Assembly: GCA_013289955.1 (NCBI GenBank)
Contig: JABCYZ010000028.1
Span: 1-64,000, forward strand
DNA: 64,000 nucleotides
From: Acidobacteriota bacterium
GTDB taxonomy: Bacteria; Acidobacteriota; Terriglobia; Acidiferrales; UBA7541
Direction of reading: 5' to 3'
Shown: positions 53,486 to 62,862 of the stretch, one piece after another
Position numbering within the stretch: position 1 is the stretch's first letter
Layout: each line of letters starts with the position of its first letter
Translations under genes and position numbers: made by a program
Notes under the pieces: model-generated
The model's database searches: none
What the model was told of the DNA's origin: nothing
What the model saw: only the letters and a program-made list of their open reading frames with translations

Positions 53486-55111
53486 TTAACTAAAGAGTTT
53501 GCGGAACGCAAAAAACAGGAATCCCGACAGTGTCATTGCGGCCGGCAATGTCAGCACCCACGCCAACAACAGGTTCCGTACTGTCGACCATTGCAATCCC
53601 GAATGATTCGCCATCATCGTCCCAGCGACGCCGGACGACAGCACATGAGTCGTACTGACCGGCAACCCCAGGCCGTCTGCCGCGCCGATGGTAGCCATGG
53701 CGGTGATTTCCGCAGCCGCTCCCTGCGCGTAAGTGAGATGGTTCTTGCCAATCTTCTCTCCCACCGTCACCACGATCCGTTTCCATCCAACCATTGTGCC
53801 GAGGCCCAACGCCAGCGCCACCGCGACCTTGACCCACAGGGGAATAAACCGGGTGGCCCTGTCGATGTGACTTTTGTAATTCTTCAGCACCGCCATGTCT
53901 GCCGCAGCAATTTCCGGTTTCCCCGATTTTTGCATCAGCCGGATTGCCTCGCTCACCAAATACATGTCATTTCTGAAGTTGCGCACTTGCGTGTGCGGCA
54001 CCTTCGACAGTTCCTTGAAGATCGCCATTTCCGTCCCGACGCCATTCACGAGCTCGCGCAATGCCAGCATGGTGTTCGATTTGAACTCTTTTGTTCGAAT
54101 GTACTCCGTAACGTCTTCGCGCGGATCTCCAATTGCCGCGCTGTTCTGCACGTAATTATTCAGCGTCTCGGCGGTCTGGGCCGAGACGGCAATGAAGTCC
54201 TGCGACTGCTGCGCCGTCACGGCGTGGTTCAGCGCGTACGTGGTCGGCACCGTGCCGATCAGGATGAGCATGATCAAGCCCATACCCTTTTGCCCGTCAT
54301 TCGAACCGTGGAAAAAGCTTACGCCCGTGCACGTGAAAACGAGCATGGCGCGGATCCAAAACGGCGGCGGCTCTGCGCCTTTCGGGGCTTCATACAGCCG
54401 CTTATCCCTGATGACCGCCTTCATAAATAGGAACAAGCCGGATGCGAGGATGAACCCGAATACCGGCGAGAGCAGCAGCGATTTTCCGATGCCTATCGCT
54501 TGCGCCCAATCCACTCCGCTCGTCCCCGTCCTGCCTTGCATAAGCTGGTTCGCAATGCCCACGCCTATAACCGACCCGATCAAAGTATGCGAACTCGAAG
54601 CGGGCAACCCCAGCGCCCATGTTCCCAGATTCCAGAGAATCGCCGCCACCAGGAGTGCGAACACCATCGCAAAGCCCGCGCCGCTTCCCACCTGCAAGAT
54701 CAATTCCACCGGCAGCAGCGAAATGATCGTGAACGCCACTACGCCTGTGGATGTCACCACGCCCGCGAAATTCCAGAATCCGCTCCATACCACCGCAATG
54801 TGCGGCTCCATGGAATGCGTGTAAATCACAGTCGCCACCGCGTTGGCGGTGTCGTGAAATCCGTTTACGAACTCAAATCCCAGGGCCACGAAAAGCGCCG
54901 TTCCCAAAAGTATGTAAGGCAACGCTGAACCCAGCTCAAGACCGGCAAGGTCGCGCGAAAGGCTGTAGCCGATGAAGATCACGCCGACGATCAGGACCAC
55001 ACCGAACGCTAGCATGCCGATCCGGCCGGGCTTTCTATTCAGTTTTTCCGTCAATGCGTGCGGCACTGCGGGTGTGCTTCCGGGCATAGTTGCAGGTGCG
55101 GTTGCGGCCAT
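53486..55111 (-). CDS. Inorganic phosphate transporter, PiT family
   Basis: FEFVNGFHDTANAVATVIYTHSMEPHIAVVWSGFWNF and GAADGLGLPVSTTHVLSSGVAGTMMA duplicated PiT signatures. Confidence 0.95.
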   Translation of the reverse strand: MAATAPATMPGSTPAVPHALTEKLNRKPGRIGMLAFGVVLIVGVIFIGYSLSRDLAGLELGSALPYILLGTALFVALGFEFVNGFHDTANAVATVIYTHSMEPHIAVVWSGFWNFAGVVTSTGVVAFTIISLLPVELILQVGSGAGFAMVFALLVAAILWNLGTWALGLPASSSHTLIGSVIGVGIANQLMQGRTGTSGVDWAQAIGIGKSLLLSPVFGFILASGLFLFMKAVIRDKRLYEAPKGAEPPPFWIRAMLVFTCTGVSFFHGSNDGQKGMGLIMLILIGTVPTTYALNHAVTAQQSQDFIAVSAQTAETLNNYVQNSAAIGDPREDVTEYIRTKEFKSNTMLALRELVNGVGTEMAIFKELSKVPHTQVRNFRNDMYLVSEAIRLMQKSGKPEIAAADMAVLKNYKSHIDRATRFIPLWVKVAVALALGLGTMVGWKRIVVTVGEKIGKNHLTYAQGAAAEITAMATIGAADGLGLPVSTTHVLSSGVAGTMMANHSGLQWSTVRNLLLAWVLTLPAAMTLSGFLFFAFRKLFS

Positions 55112-55352
55112 AACTCTCCTATGAACTCCCGCCTCGAGAGCCAGCCTGCGGAAAGATACGCTGGCGTATCAGCCAGCGTTATATGGAAGTTTTGTTACGC
55201 TCGTGTGAACATCGCGCTGCAGAATATTCACACTCCGAAAGACCCATCGTCCCCCGGGAGGGCCAGTGCGCATGGGCGCAACCGGGCAGAATGCCTTCCC
55301 ATTTGCAGCCACAGACGGATTCGATCGAGGTTCGGGTTTGTAGTAAGGGGTC

Positions 55353-55598
55353 TTAATAGGTCCCGCGGCGATTCGCCTTTTTGGCGGTTTTGCGCCGGGC
55401 TTTTGAATACTTCTTCATTGCTTTTCTTTGCTTCTTGGAGGCCTTTTTCAGGCGCCTATTCTCTTGCTTGGCTAATTTCTTGTCTCTTTCGCGGGAATTG
55501 CGGGCGTATTCGGCGACGCCGGGGCTTTGCGCCTTGGCTGGTATGGACCAGGCAAGACTTAGAACGGCGAGAAGTGCAAAAACAGCGATTCGCTTCAT
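55353..55598 (-). CDS. Small secreted, extremely basic protein
   Basis: Signal peptide MKRIAVFALLAVLSLAWSIPAKAQ followed by a Lys/Arg-rich tail (RRLKKASKKQRKAMKKYSKARRKTAKKANRRGTY). Confidence 0.65.
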   Translation of the reverse strand: MKRIAVFALLAVLSLAWSIPAKAQSPGVAEYARNSRERDKKLAKQENRRLKKASKKQRKAMKKYSKARRKTAKKANRRGTY

Positions 55599-55672
55599 AC
55601 AGAACTTCCTTCTTGCCCCCCAACACGCTCAGTTTACACCTATCCGGCGCGCTCGCAACATTCGGAAACGAT

Positions 55673-57844
55673 TCAGCGTGCTGGCTCGAGCAGGCCTCGA
55701 TCTTTCAGCATGGGTTCGACGCTCGGCTCTTTGCCCCGCCAGGCTGCGTACATTTTTGCCAGGTCATCCGTGTTGCCGCGCGAGAGCACCATCTGCCGGA
55801 AGCGGTCGCCGTTGGCGCGCGTCAGGCCGCCATGCTCTTCAAACCATTGATAGGCATCGTCATCGAGCATCTCCGCCCAGAGATAGGCGTAGTAGCCAGC
55901 GGAGTAGTCCAGAGCCCAGATGTGACTGAAATAGCTGGAGCGATAACGCGGCGGAACAGTCGCGATCAGCAGATGCGTCTTCTCGAGGGATTGCTTCTCG
56001 AACTCATCAGGCTGCTGCAGCGGAGCGCCGGCCGGAAGGGTGTGCCACTGCATGTCGAGCTCGGCGGCGGCAACCAGTTCCGTCAGCTTGTATCCCTGGT
56101 TGAAGCTCGCCGTTTTTCGGATTTTGGCGACCAACTCGGCGGGCATGGGCTCGTTCGTTTTGTAGTGTTTCGCGTAATGATGGAAGACCTCGGGATAGAG
56201 CGCCCAGTGCTCGTTGAACTGAGAGGGGAACTCGACGAAATCGCGTGCGGTCGCTGTGCCCGAGAGGCTCGGATACTTGGTATTTGCGAACATGCCGTGC
56301 AGCGCGTGGCCAAACTCGTGGAACATCGTGGTCACATCGGTAAAGCTGATGAGCGCAGGCTCGCCCGGCGCGGGCTTCGGCAGATTGGCAACGTTGTAGA
56401 CTACCGGCAGCGTGCCCAGAAGCTTGGACTGGTTTACGAAGACATCCATCCAGGCGCCGCCGTTCTTATTGTCGCGCTTGAAATAATCGCAATAGAAAAG
56501 CGCCAGCGGCTTGCCGTCCACATCCGAGACTTCGAAGACACGAACATCCGCTTGGTAGACCGGAACGTCCTTGCGTTCCTTGAAGGTGATTCCGTAGAGC
56601 TGATGAGCCGCGTAGAACACGCCGTTTTCGAGGACATTGCTCAGCTCGAAGTAGGGCTTGACGTCGGCGTCGTTCAAATCGTATTTCGCTTTGCGCACCT
56701 GTTCGGCATAGAAGTCCCAGTCCCACGGCGCGAGTTGGAAGCCGCCCTTCAGTGCGTCGATGACGTCTTGAATGTCCTTCGCTTCGCTCGCGGCCTTAGC
56801 CGTCGCGCCAGGAACAAGCGCGTCCATGAACTTCAAGGCGGCTTCGGGTGTTTTGGCCATCTGGTCGCCGAGTTTCCACGCCGCGTGGCTCGGATAGCCG
56901 AGGAGCTGTGCGCGCTGCGCACGCAGCTGTGCCAGATGCGAGACGAGGTCGCGCGTATCGCTCGCATCTCCGCACTCGGCACGGTTCCAGGATTTCTCGA
57001 AGATGGCCTGGCGAGTGGCTCGCATGCCGAGCGAGCCGAGCTCCGGCTGTTGAGTCGTGTTCTGGAGCGGGAGCACATAGCCTTCTTGCTTGCGGCCCTG
57101 GGCGGCCTGCGCGGCTGCCGCGAGCTGGGAGTCGCTCAAGCCGGTCAGAGCGTTCTTGTCCCTTGTCTGAAAGGCGCCGTTTTTCGTGGCCTCGAGGAGC
57201 TTTGTCGAAAAGTCGTTAGAGAGCGTGGCGATCTTTGCGTTCAACTTCTTCAGCTCCGTTTTGTCGGTATCCGAGAGGTTGGCGCCAGAGCGGAGGAATC
57301 CTTCGTAGGTAACCTGTAGCTCACGAAGCGACTCCGCATCAAGATGGAGCGATTCGCGCTGTTTATAGACGGCAGCCACTCGAGCAAAAAGTTTGGCGTT
57401 CAGAATGATGGCGTCCTGGTGAGCCGCCAACTCCGGCGCCTCATCCGCTTGTACTTTTTGCAGCACAGGGTTGGTGTTGGCCGCCGTGACCCCTCCAAAA
57501 GCTGCTAGGGCCCGCTGCAAGAGCCGCCCGGTCTTCTCCATGGCCACGAGCGTATTCTCGAAGGTAGGCGCGGCCGGATTTTCGGCAATCGCCTGGATCT
57601 CGGCGAGTTCTTCTGCCATGCCCGCTTCGATGGCCGGCTGATAGTCGTCATCCTTAATCTTATCGAAAGGAGGCGCATGGAAAGGCAGCGTGCTCGGCGC
57701 ATAAAACGGATTCGACGGCCCGAACTTTTCATCGGCGGCGGTCGAAGGCGTATAGATGCTTCCGAGTGCGAAGGCACCAGAGGCAATAAAAGCAGTCATC
57801 ATTTTCAGCATAACCTTCCTCGGGCGTGATGGCATGGCGCACAT
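55673..57844 (-). CDS. M3 family metallopeptidase (peptidyl-dipeptidase Dcp-like)
   Basis: HEFGHALHGMFANTKYPSLSGTATARDFVEFPSQFNEHW, GAWMDVFVNQSKLLG. Confidence 0.95.
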   Translation of the reverse strand: MCAMPSRPRKVMLKMMTAFIASGAFALGSIYTPSTAADEKFGPSNPFYAPSTLPFHAPPFDKIKDDDYQPAIEAGMAEELAEIQAIAENPAAPTFENTLVAMEKTGRLLQRALAAFGGVTAANTNPVLQKVQADEAPELAAHQDAIILNAKLFARVAAVYKQRESLHLDAESLRELQVTYEGFLRSGANLSDTDKTELKKLNAKIATLSNDFSTKLLEATKNGAFQTRDKNALTGLSDSQLAAAAQAAQGRKQEGYVLPLQNTTQQPELGSLGMRATRQAIFEKSWNRAECGDASDTRDLVSHLAQLRAQRAQLLGYPSHAAWKLGDQMAKTPEAALKFMDALVPGATAKAASEAKDIQDVIDALKGGFQLAPWDWDFYAEQVRKAKYDLNDADVKPYFELSNVLENGVFYAAHQLYGITFKERKDVPVYQADVRVFEVSDVDGKPLALFYCDYFKRDNKNGGAWMDVFVNQSKLLGTLPVVYNVANLPKPAPGEPALISFTDVTTMFHEFGHALHGMFANTKYPSLSGTATARDFVEFPSQFNEHWALYPEVFHHYAKHYKTNEPMPAELVAKIRKTASFNQGYKLTELVAAAELDMQWHTLPAGAPLQQPDEFEKQSLEKTHLLIATVPPRYRSSYFSHIWALDYSAGYYAYLWAEMLDDDAYQWFEEHGGLTRANGDRFRQMVLSRGNTDDLAKMYAAWRGKEPSVEPMLKDRGLLEPAR

Positions 57845-57958
57845 CCGGACCCGCAGCCCACGCGCATCGATTGTAAGAGAATTCCCGCGGCGCCCACAAG
57901 AAATAGCGCGATCGAGGAGCGGGCCGGTTTCTGGTTTCTGTCTCAGTCTTCTCCCCCG

Positions 57959-58329
57959 CTAGAACACGAGCCCAAGCGCCGAGAATCGCTTGCGATGGCC
58001 GGAATCGCCGGCGCTTGCGCCGACAAACAGCGGCCCGATAACCGTTTTGGCCAGAAGGCCTGCGGCAGAATCTTTGGGGAACTTGCTTTCGCTGGGAACG
58101 CCGTACGTTTTTGCGCATTCGTACGAGCCGATCGCGAATGCGCGTTTGCCCAGTAGTGGCGCACGCTGGTGTTCGCCAATCCCAGCGCGCCTCCGCCTTC
58201 CAACGACACACCAATCCGCGGCCGTCCTTTCAGACGTTCCTGCCCGGCGGAGGGCTTCCGGCGCGCGGGTGCATCGTCTGGCGGCTGCGCCTCTTGAGCG
58301 ACGGCGGCGAAGGGAAGCTTAGAATTGGC
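57959..58329 (-). pseudogene. Patatin-like phospholipase remnant (5' truncated, large internal deletion)
   Basis: One frame: VAQEAQPPDDAPARRKPSAGQERLKGRPRIGVSLEGGGALGLAN (patatin oxyanion-loop region). Then, in a different frame: APLLGKRAFAIGSYECAKTYGVPSESKFPKDSAAGLLAKTVIGPLFVGASAGDSGHRKRFSALGLVF*, resembling the extreme C-terminus of patatin/beta-barrel proteins. In-frame TGA at 58330-58332 upstream. Confidence 0.75.
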
Positions 58330-58595
58330 TCAGTGTGCACAGCCTAAGGCCTTCGCGGCGAGAGTAAGGTCGATAGTGGACAGGGACAAGAGGTCAGGTG
58401 GCGAGTTCGCGGCGCGAGTACTTTGGTTCTCTTGGCGCAACCCCAAGCCAGCACTAGGGTTAGAGGCAGCAGGGACGGAGGGCCGTTCCGCGCGGCGTGG
58501 AAGCCCCCTCCCCAATTGCTGGACCGCTGAAAACACGAAACTTAGACGCGAGAACGCACATCCAACAAGAGGGGCAGAAGAGCAAGGAGTAAGTC

Positions 58596-59312
58596 ATGCA
58601 AACTATCGTCAAACCTCCAGGGGTCGGCCCCATCGCTGATTCGCAACCTGCTAAAATCAGCGCGCTCATGCTTGTCTTCCGGATCGTTCGCTGGACGGTC
58701 TATGCCTGCGCCCTCATCGTATTGATTCTATTGCTGCATAAGCCAGCGCCGCCGGCGGTTTCAACTACCCCGGAGGCTGCTGCGCGGGCAGAGCAGAAGT
58801 TCCAGGCGGTCCAGCAGTCTGTCGCCGAGGGCCAGCCGGCTACGCTGCACATGACCGAAACGGAGCTGAACTCTTATCTGGCCTCGCATCTGGCTCTTGC
58901 GCAAAATGGCAATGCGCCGAACGGCGCGGCCAATGCCGCTCCTTCCAGCACGCCAGACGCAGCACTGAATCCCGACCAGCCAACGATGGACGATGTCGAG
59001 CAGATGCGCTCGAATGTCAAGGATGTGAAGGTTCAGCTGGTGGATGACCACGTAAGGGCATATGTCGTGTTCGATGTGCACGGCAAGGACATGACCCTGC
59101 AACTCGTGGGCAAGCTGGGCGCGGATAATGGCTTTCTGCATTTCGAGCCGGTGAGCGGCCAAATCGGTTCGCTGCCCATCCCCCAAGCGACTCTGGAAGC
59201 GGCAGTGCGGAAAATGATGGAGTCTCCGGAAAATCGCGAAAAGCTGAAGCTACCCTCGGATATTTCGGACCTGAAGATTGTGAACGGAGAAGTCGTCGCG
59301 AAGTACCAGTAG
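58596..59312 (+). CDS. Hypothetical single-TM protein
   Basis: One TM (MLVFRIVRWTVYACALIVLILLLH) then a 180-aa exported domain ending SDISDLKIVNGEVVAKYQ. Confidence 0.65.
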   Translation: MQTIVKPPGVGPIADSQPAKISALMLVFRIVRWTVYACALIVLILLLHKPAPPAVSTTPEAAARAEQKFQAVQQSVAEGQPATLHMTETELNSYLASHLALAQNGNAPNGAANAAPSSTPDAALNPDQPTMDDVEQMRSNVKDVKVQLVDDHVRAYVVFDVHGKDMTLQLVGKLGADNGFLHFEPVSGQIGSLPIPQATLEAAVRKMMESPENREKLKLPSDISDLKIVNGEVVAKYQ

Positions 59313-59476
59313 CAGTTGACGCACTTTTTCGAAATTGCCCCGCGCGTTTCTGGGCTCGGTTGACCTGCCCCTCGGGCAAGCGACAAGTCTCCTCAACAGA
59401 CTGCGGTGGAAGTTACCCCATCCTCAGGAACTGCTGGCCTTGGCCTTGCTTCTTCCAGTGTGCGATCTCCTTTCAG

Positions 59477-60190
59477 TCATGAGGATAGCGAAGGCGAGCG
59501 GCGCCAGCGAATCCACAAAAACCCGGCGATTTTCTGCAGCAGCAAGAATCCGATGGTCGCGCCGCCAAACGCGTAACCGATCGGATCGCTCAGAGTGAAC
59601 GCGAAGGCCAGCAGTGTAGCGACGAACCCCCATTGAAAGGCCTGATCCCAGAGAGCCCGGTGCCATCGTGGCAGACTCCCGTCGTCTGCGATCCGCGGTC
59701 GAAGCGAAGGCAGAAAGGGAGGGACGCGCCGGGCGTAATTCTGATAACGGTCGCCGAACTCCCGCTCCAGACGGAGCTCTTCCCGCCCTGCCAGCCGAAG
59801 CAGCAAAACCGTCTCGCCAACTACCATCACCGGAAATCCCAGAGCGCTCTGAAACGTTCCCAGGGCGAGCAAGAGTAAGAAATAAGAGAGGCAATGAGGG
59901 TTTCTGACGTAACGAAAGGGGCCGGCGATAGAGAAGGCCGTGTGATCCCCGCCGGCCGGCGGCCGGTACGCGGCCGACCATGTCAGCAGGAGCGCGCCGC
60001 CTGCCGCCACTAGCGCGGCTGCAACATACAGAAAGCGCACCAGCATGTCCCGCTGTGGAATTCCCTGATGCCAAGGAACCACAGCGTAAAGGACATTCAG
60101 GTTACAAACGTTGTAGAACGAATAGGCCAAGACATAGACGAGCAAAATCATCCAGAACCGGTGACGATATTCAAACTCAGATCCAACCAT
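59477..60190 (-). CDS. Isoprenylcysteine carboxyl methyltransferase-like / PEMT-like membrane protein
   Basis: Multi-TM with FSIAGPFRYVRNPHCLSYFLLLLALGTFQ and EEREL-type C-terminal region (LRLEREFGDRYQNYARRVPPFLP). Confidence 0.8.
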   Translation of the reverse strand: MVGSEFEYRHRFWMILLVYVLAYSFYNVCNLNVLYAVVPWHQGIPQRDMLVRFLYVAAALVAAGGALLLTWSAAYRPPAGGDHTAFSIAGPFRYVRNPHCLSYFLLLLALGTFQSALGFPVMVVGETVLLLRLAGREELRLEREFGDRYQNYARRVPPFLPSLRPRIADDGSLPRWHRALWDQAFQWGFVATLLAFAFTLSDPIGYAFGGATIGFLLLQKIAGFLWIRWRRSPSLSS

Positions 60191-60241
60191 CTGGCGCCTC
60201 CCGTCCCCAGTGGAAAAGACGAAGGACGAGGGCCGAATATT

Positions 60242-60596
60242 TCAGAGGATCGGCTTCAAGGCTGGGCGCAGGGCCGCGGGAATGTGGAAGGTTCCGCCGA
60301 CCAATTCAACGAAGTTTCTTGCTTCGCCTAAGAGGAATCGTTTTGCGCGGGCAGAGTCGAAGTTCTCGCGGCCTTCCGCGGCCATTTTCAGGCGCGTGCG
60401 GTAGGCTCCTGCGATGCCAAGCGGTCGAAGGCGATCAGCCCCGGGCGACGTCATTGGTTCCTTCATGGGGCTGAAAATAGCCGAGGAGATGTCCCCCGCA
60501 GCGAGGAACAATGCGGCCCCAATTTTCGGCATACTCCTTGAGGGCTTCTCGCTGGAAGGGGTCAATCTGATAGCGGATGACGCATAGAATCGTCAC
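60242..60596 (-). pseudogene. NIPSNAP-like family gene disrupted by two apparent 1-nt deletions
   Basis: Minus strand from GTG 60596: [53 protein letters not shown] (TGA 60437). Frame shift restores [11 protein letters not shown]; a second near 60405 restores YRTRLKMAAEGRENFDSARAKRFLLGEARNFVELVGGTFHIP. Confidence 0.75.
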
Positions 60597-60741
60597 GGGC
60601 AATCTTTTCCTCGGCGGCCTGCAAATGCTTGGCAGCCGACAGCCAGCGCGGCCACCGTGGCGGCCATGCCGCCAATGGTTTCCGGGCGGCTCAACTGGCC
60701 GGTGGGAGGCTTCGGTGGCCGCCTATCGAGCAGTATGGCGC

Positions 60742-60778
60742 TTGCCAGACATGGATACTTCGTCTAACATCAAAGTAT
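60742..60778 (+). promoter_or_regulatory. Putative sigma70-type promoter and overlapping operator of the ArsR-like gene
   Basis: TTGCCA (60742-60747), 17-nt spacer, TAACAT (60765-60770), ATG at 60777. Near-palindrome atacttcg (60755-60762) / caaagtat (60771-60778). Confidence 0.5.
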
Positions 60779-61496
60779 GAATGTGGAAGATCACGCGGAC
60801 GTGGCGGTCTCAAAAATTGCCGCCGCCATTGGCGAGCCGGCCCGGGCGCGCATGCTTTATTGCCTGGATGATGGGCGCGCGCGAACCAGCACGGAGCTGG
60901 CGATGCTCGCGGACATAACGCCTTCCACTGCGAGCGTGCACCTTCACCGGCTGGAGGCGCAACGATTGGTGAAAGTCTTCGCGCAGGGCAAGCATCGCTA
61001 TTACAGTCTGGCCGGCGCCCACGTTGGCGCGGCGCTGGAAGCTTTGAGCGTGCTCGCAGGAGGGACGCGCGATGCATTCGTGCCCAGCACGCCGAACCGT
61101 TTGCGCGCCGCCCGCACCTGCTACGACCACATCGCGGGCACCCTGGGCGTCGCGCTCCATGATCGCATCCAGGCGATGGGCTGGTTGTCGGGCCTGTCAC
61201 GCGATTCCGCCAAGCCGGACGCCGATAACGCTTACACCCTGACACGAAACGGTACGAAGGCATTCGAAGAACTAGGAATAGCCGTCGAGGAGATGCGTTT
61301 GCTAAGGCGCCGTTTCGCATACGCATGTGTGGACTGGAGCGAGCGGCGGCCACACATCGGCGGCGCCGTCGGCGCAGCCCTGCTCAATGTGGCGTTGAAA
61401 CGAAAATGGGTGGTGCAGGAACTCGACAGCAGAGCTCTAGCCATCACCGGAGCCGGCCGCCGCGAAATGCGCACCCGCTTCGGCCTTTCCGATTGA
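60777..61496 (+). CDS. ArsR-family winged-helix transcriptional regulator
   Basis: AIGEPARARMLYCLDDGRARTSTELAMLADITPSTASVHLHRLEAQRLVKVFAQGKHRYYSLAGAHVGAALEAL. Confidence 0.9.
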   Translation: MNVEDHADVAVSKIAAAIGEPARARMLYCLDDGRARTSTELAMLADITPSTASVHLHRLEAQRLVKVFAQGKHRYYSLAGAHVGAALEALSVLAGGTRDAFVPSTPNRLRAARTCYDHIAGTLGVALHDRIQAMGWLSGLSRDSAKPDADNAYTLTRNGTKAFEELGIAVEEMRLLRRRFAYACVDWSERRPHIGGAVGAALLNVALKRKWVVQELDSRALAITGAGRREMRTRFGLSD

Positions 61497-61854
61497 GGTT
61501 CGTTCCGCCCCGCGGCCACCACGGATACCGCTCCAGGAAAAGGTGCGCGCCGTCTCACGCCCGGCAGTCAAGCGCTGAACGTTGAGAACCGTGAAGATCC
61601 CAAGAAGCGCTCAGAAGATTCCTTTCCCCGGCAGATACTCTCAATGCGCCCGCTCCCAGCGTGGGCCTCGAAACTTCCGCGAATCTGCGGCCCCGGCCAA
61701 GCCGCTGCTCCACAATAACGCGCGACAATATGCGTGCGGAACGGGGTCCCGACGAATACATCCCCTGGCATGAAGCGCCGCAATCCACGCTATCCCCAGT
61801 CTGCGCTTTGCCATGGAGTTAGAGACCTTGCGCTGCGAGCCGCTCAGGCAGTTC

Positions 61855-62808
61855 TTAGTGAACGTAGAAGCCGTTTTTCGACAGGACTACGTAGTCTTTG
61901 CCCTTTTTTCCGAACGAAGAAACCAGGCGAACATCGAGTTTGTGCGGCTTGCCGAGCGCTGCGCTGGCGTTCGTGTAGTAGCCCAGCGTGTAACGCGTCT
62001 TGATGCGCTGAATCAAGGCGCGGAAGACGGGATCCAGATGTGCGACGTCTTGGACGTCGAAGAGTTCTCCTCCCGTTTGGTCCATCACCCTGCGAATGTT
62101 AACCAGGCCCGGAACCATGCTGGCGTAGAGGAGAGTTTGCGGCGGGTTGTAGCCGGGAATTTTGAGATTGTAGAGGACGGCATCCGCGGCGATAGCTTCC
62201 GTGACGATGTCGCGCGTACCCTGCCCGCCGGCGTCGGTACCCACGTCATCGCTAATCAAAATAATCACACGGCGGCCCTTCGGCGGAGTCTTCAGAAGAT
62301 TTTCGCTCGCGATAAAGATGCCATCATTGATATTCGTGGCGCCGCCCGCGTGAAACGAGCTGATCTGCCTGGCAATCTCGGTTTTGTCCTTGGTGAAGGG
62401 CACGCGCAATTGGGCTTCCGTCGAAAAGGTAAAAAGCGCGACTTCATCGTCGGATTTAAGCGCCGCCAGCGCGGTGGTCGCCGCGTCACGCAGGGGGCCG
62501 AGGAATGGCCCAATCGAATCGCTTAGATCCAGAACCAGGGCGACTTCGAGGGGCAGCTCGTCTCGGCTGAAGACATCCAGTTTTTGCGCGGCGCCATCCT
62601 CGCGAACTTCGAAGTCTTCTTTTTTCAGGTCGGCCATGATTTGGCCAGACTTGTTCTTGACGGTTGCGTCGAGCAATACCAGGTTCACGCCGACGCGAAT
62701 GACGCCTTGCGGCTCCTGGGTTCGGGCGGGAACTTGCGAGACAAATACGAAGAAAGCCGTCAGCAGGAACGCGCAGCGCTTGTTTTGGCAGGGTTCAGAT
62801 ATGGCCAT
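61855..62808 (-). CDS. VWA-domain secreted protein (VWFA-related, Acidobacteria-type)
   Basis: VRVGVNLVLLDATVKNKSGQIMADLKKEDFEVREDGAAQKLDVFSRDELPLEVALVLDLSDSIGPFLGPLRDAATTAL. Confidence 0.9.
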   Translation of the reverse strand: MAISEPCQNKRCAFLLTAFFVFVSQVPARTQEPQGVIRVGVNLVLLDATVKNKSGQIMADLKKEDFEVREDGAAQKLDVFSRDELPLEVALVLDLSDSIGPFLGPLRDAATTALAALKSDDEVALFTFSTEAQLRVPFTKDKTEIARQISSFHAGGATNINDGIFIASENLLKTPPKGRRVIILISDDVGTDAGGQGTRDIVTEAIAADAVLYNLKIPGYNPPQTLLYASMVPGLVNIRRVMDQTGGELFDVQDVAHLDPVFRALIQRIKTRYTLGYYTNASAALGKPHKLDVRLVSSFGKKGKDYVVLSKNGFYVH

Positions 62809-62862
62809 CGCTCCATTGTACGCGAACCCCTGCGCGATAAGACTCCAAGAGACGATGCTACC

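Noticed and set aside
55058-57319. 753-aa plus-strand ORF opposite the M3 peptidase and PiT start
   Set aside because: Fully antisense to two well-supported genes. Its sequence has no recognisable domain, and long antisense ORFs are expected from high-GC codon bias.
61497-61854. Minus-strand ORFs between the ArsR-like gene and the VWA gene
   Set aside because: Short, overlapping, in conflicting frames, with no recognised motif. Left unannotated.
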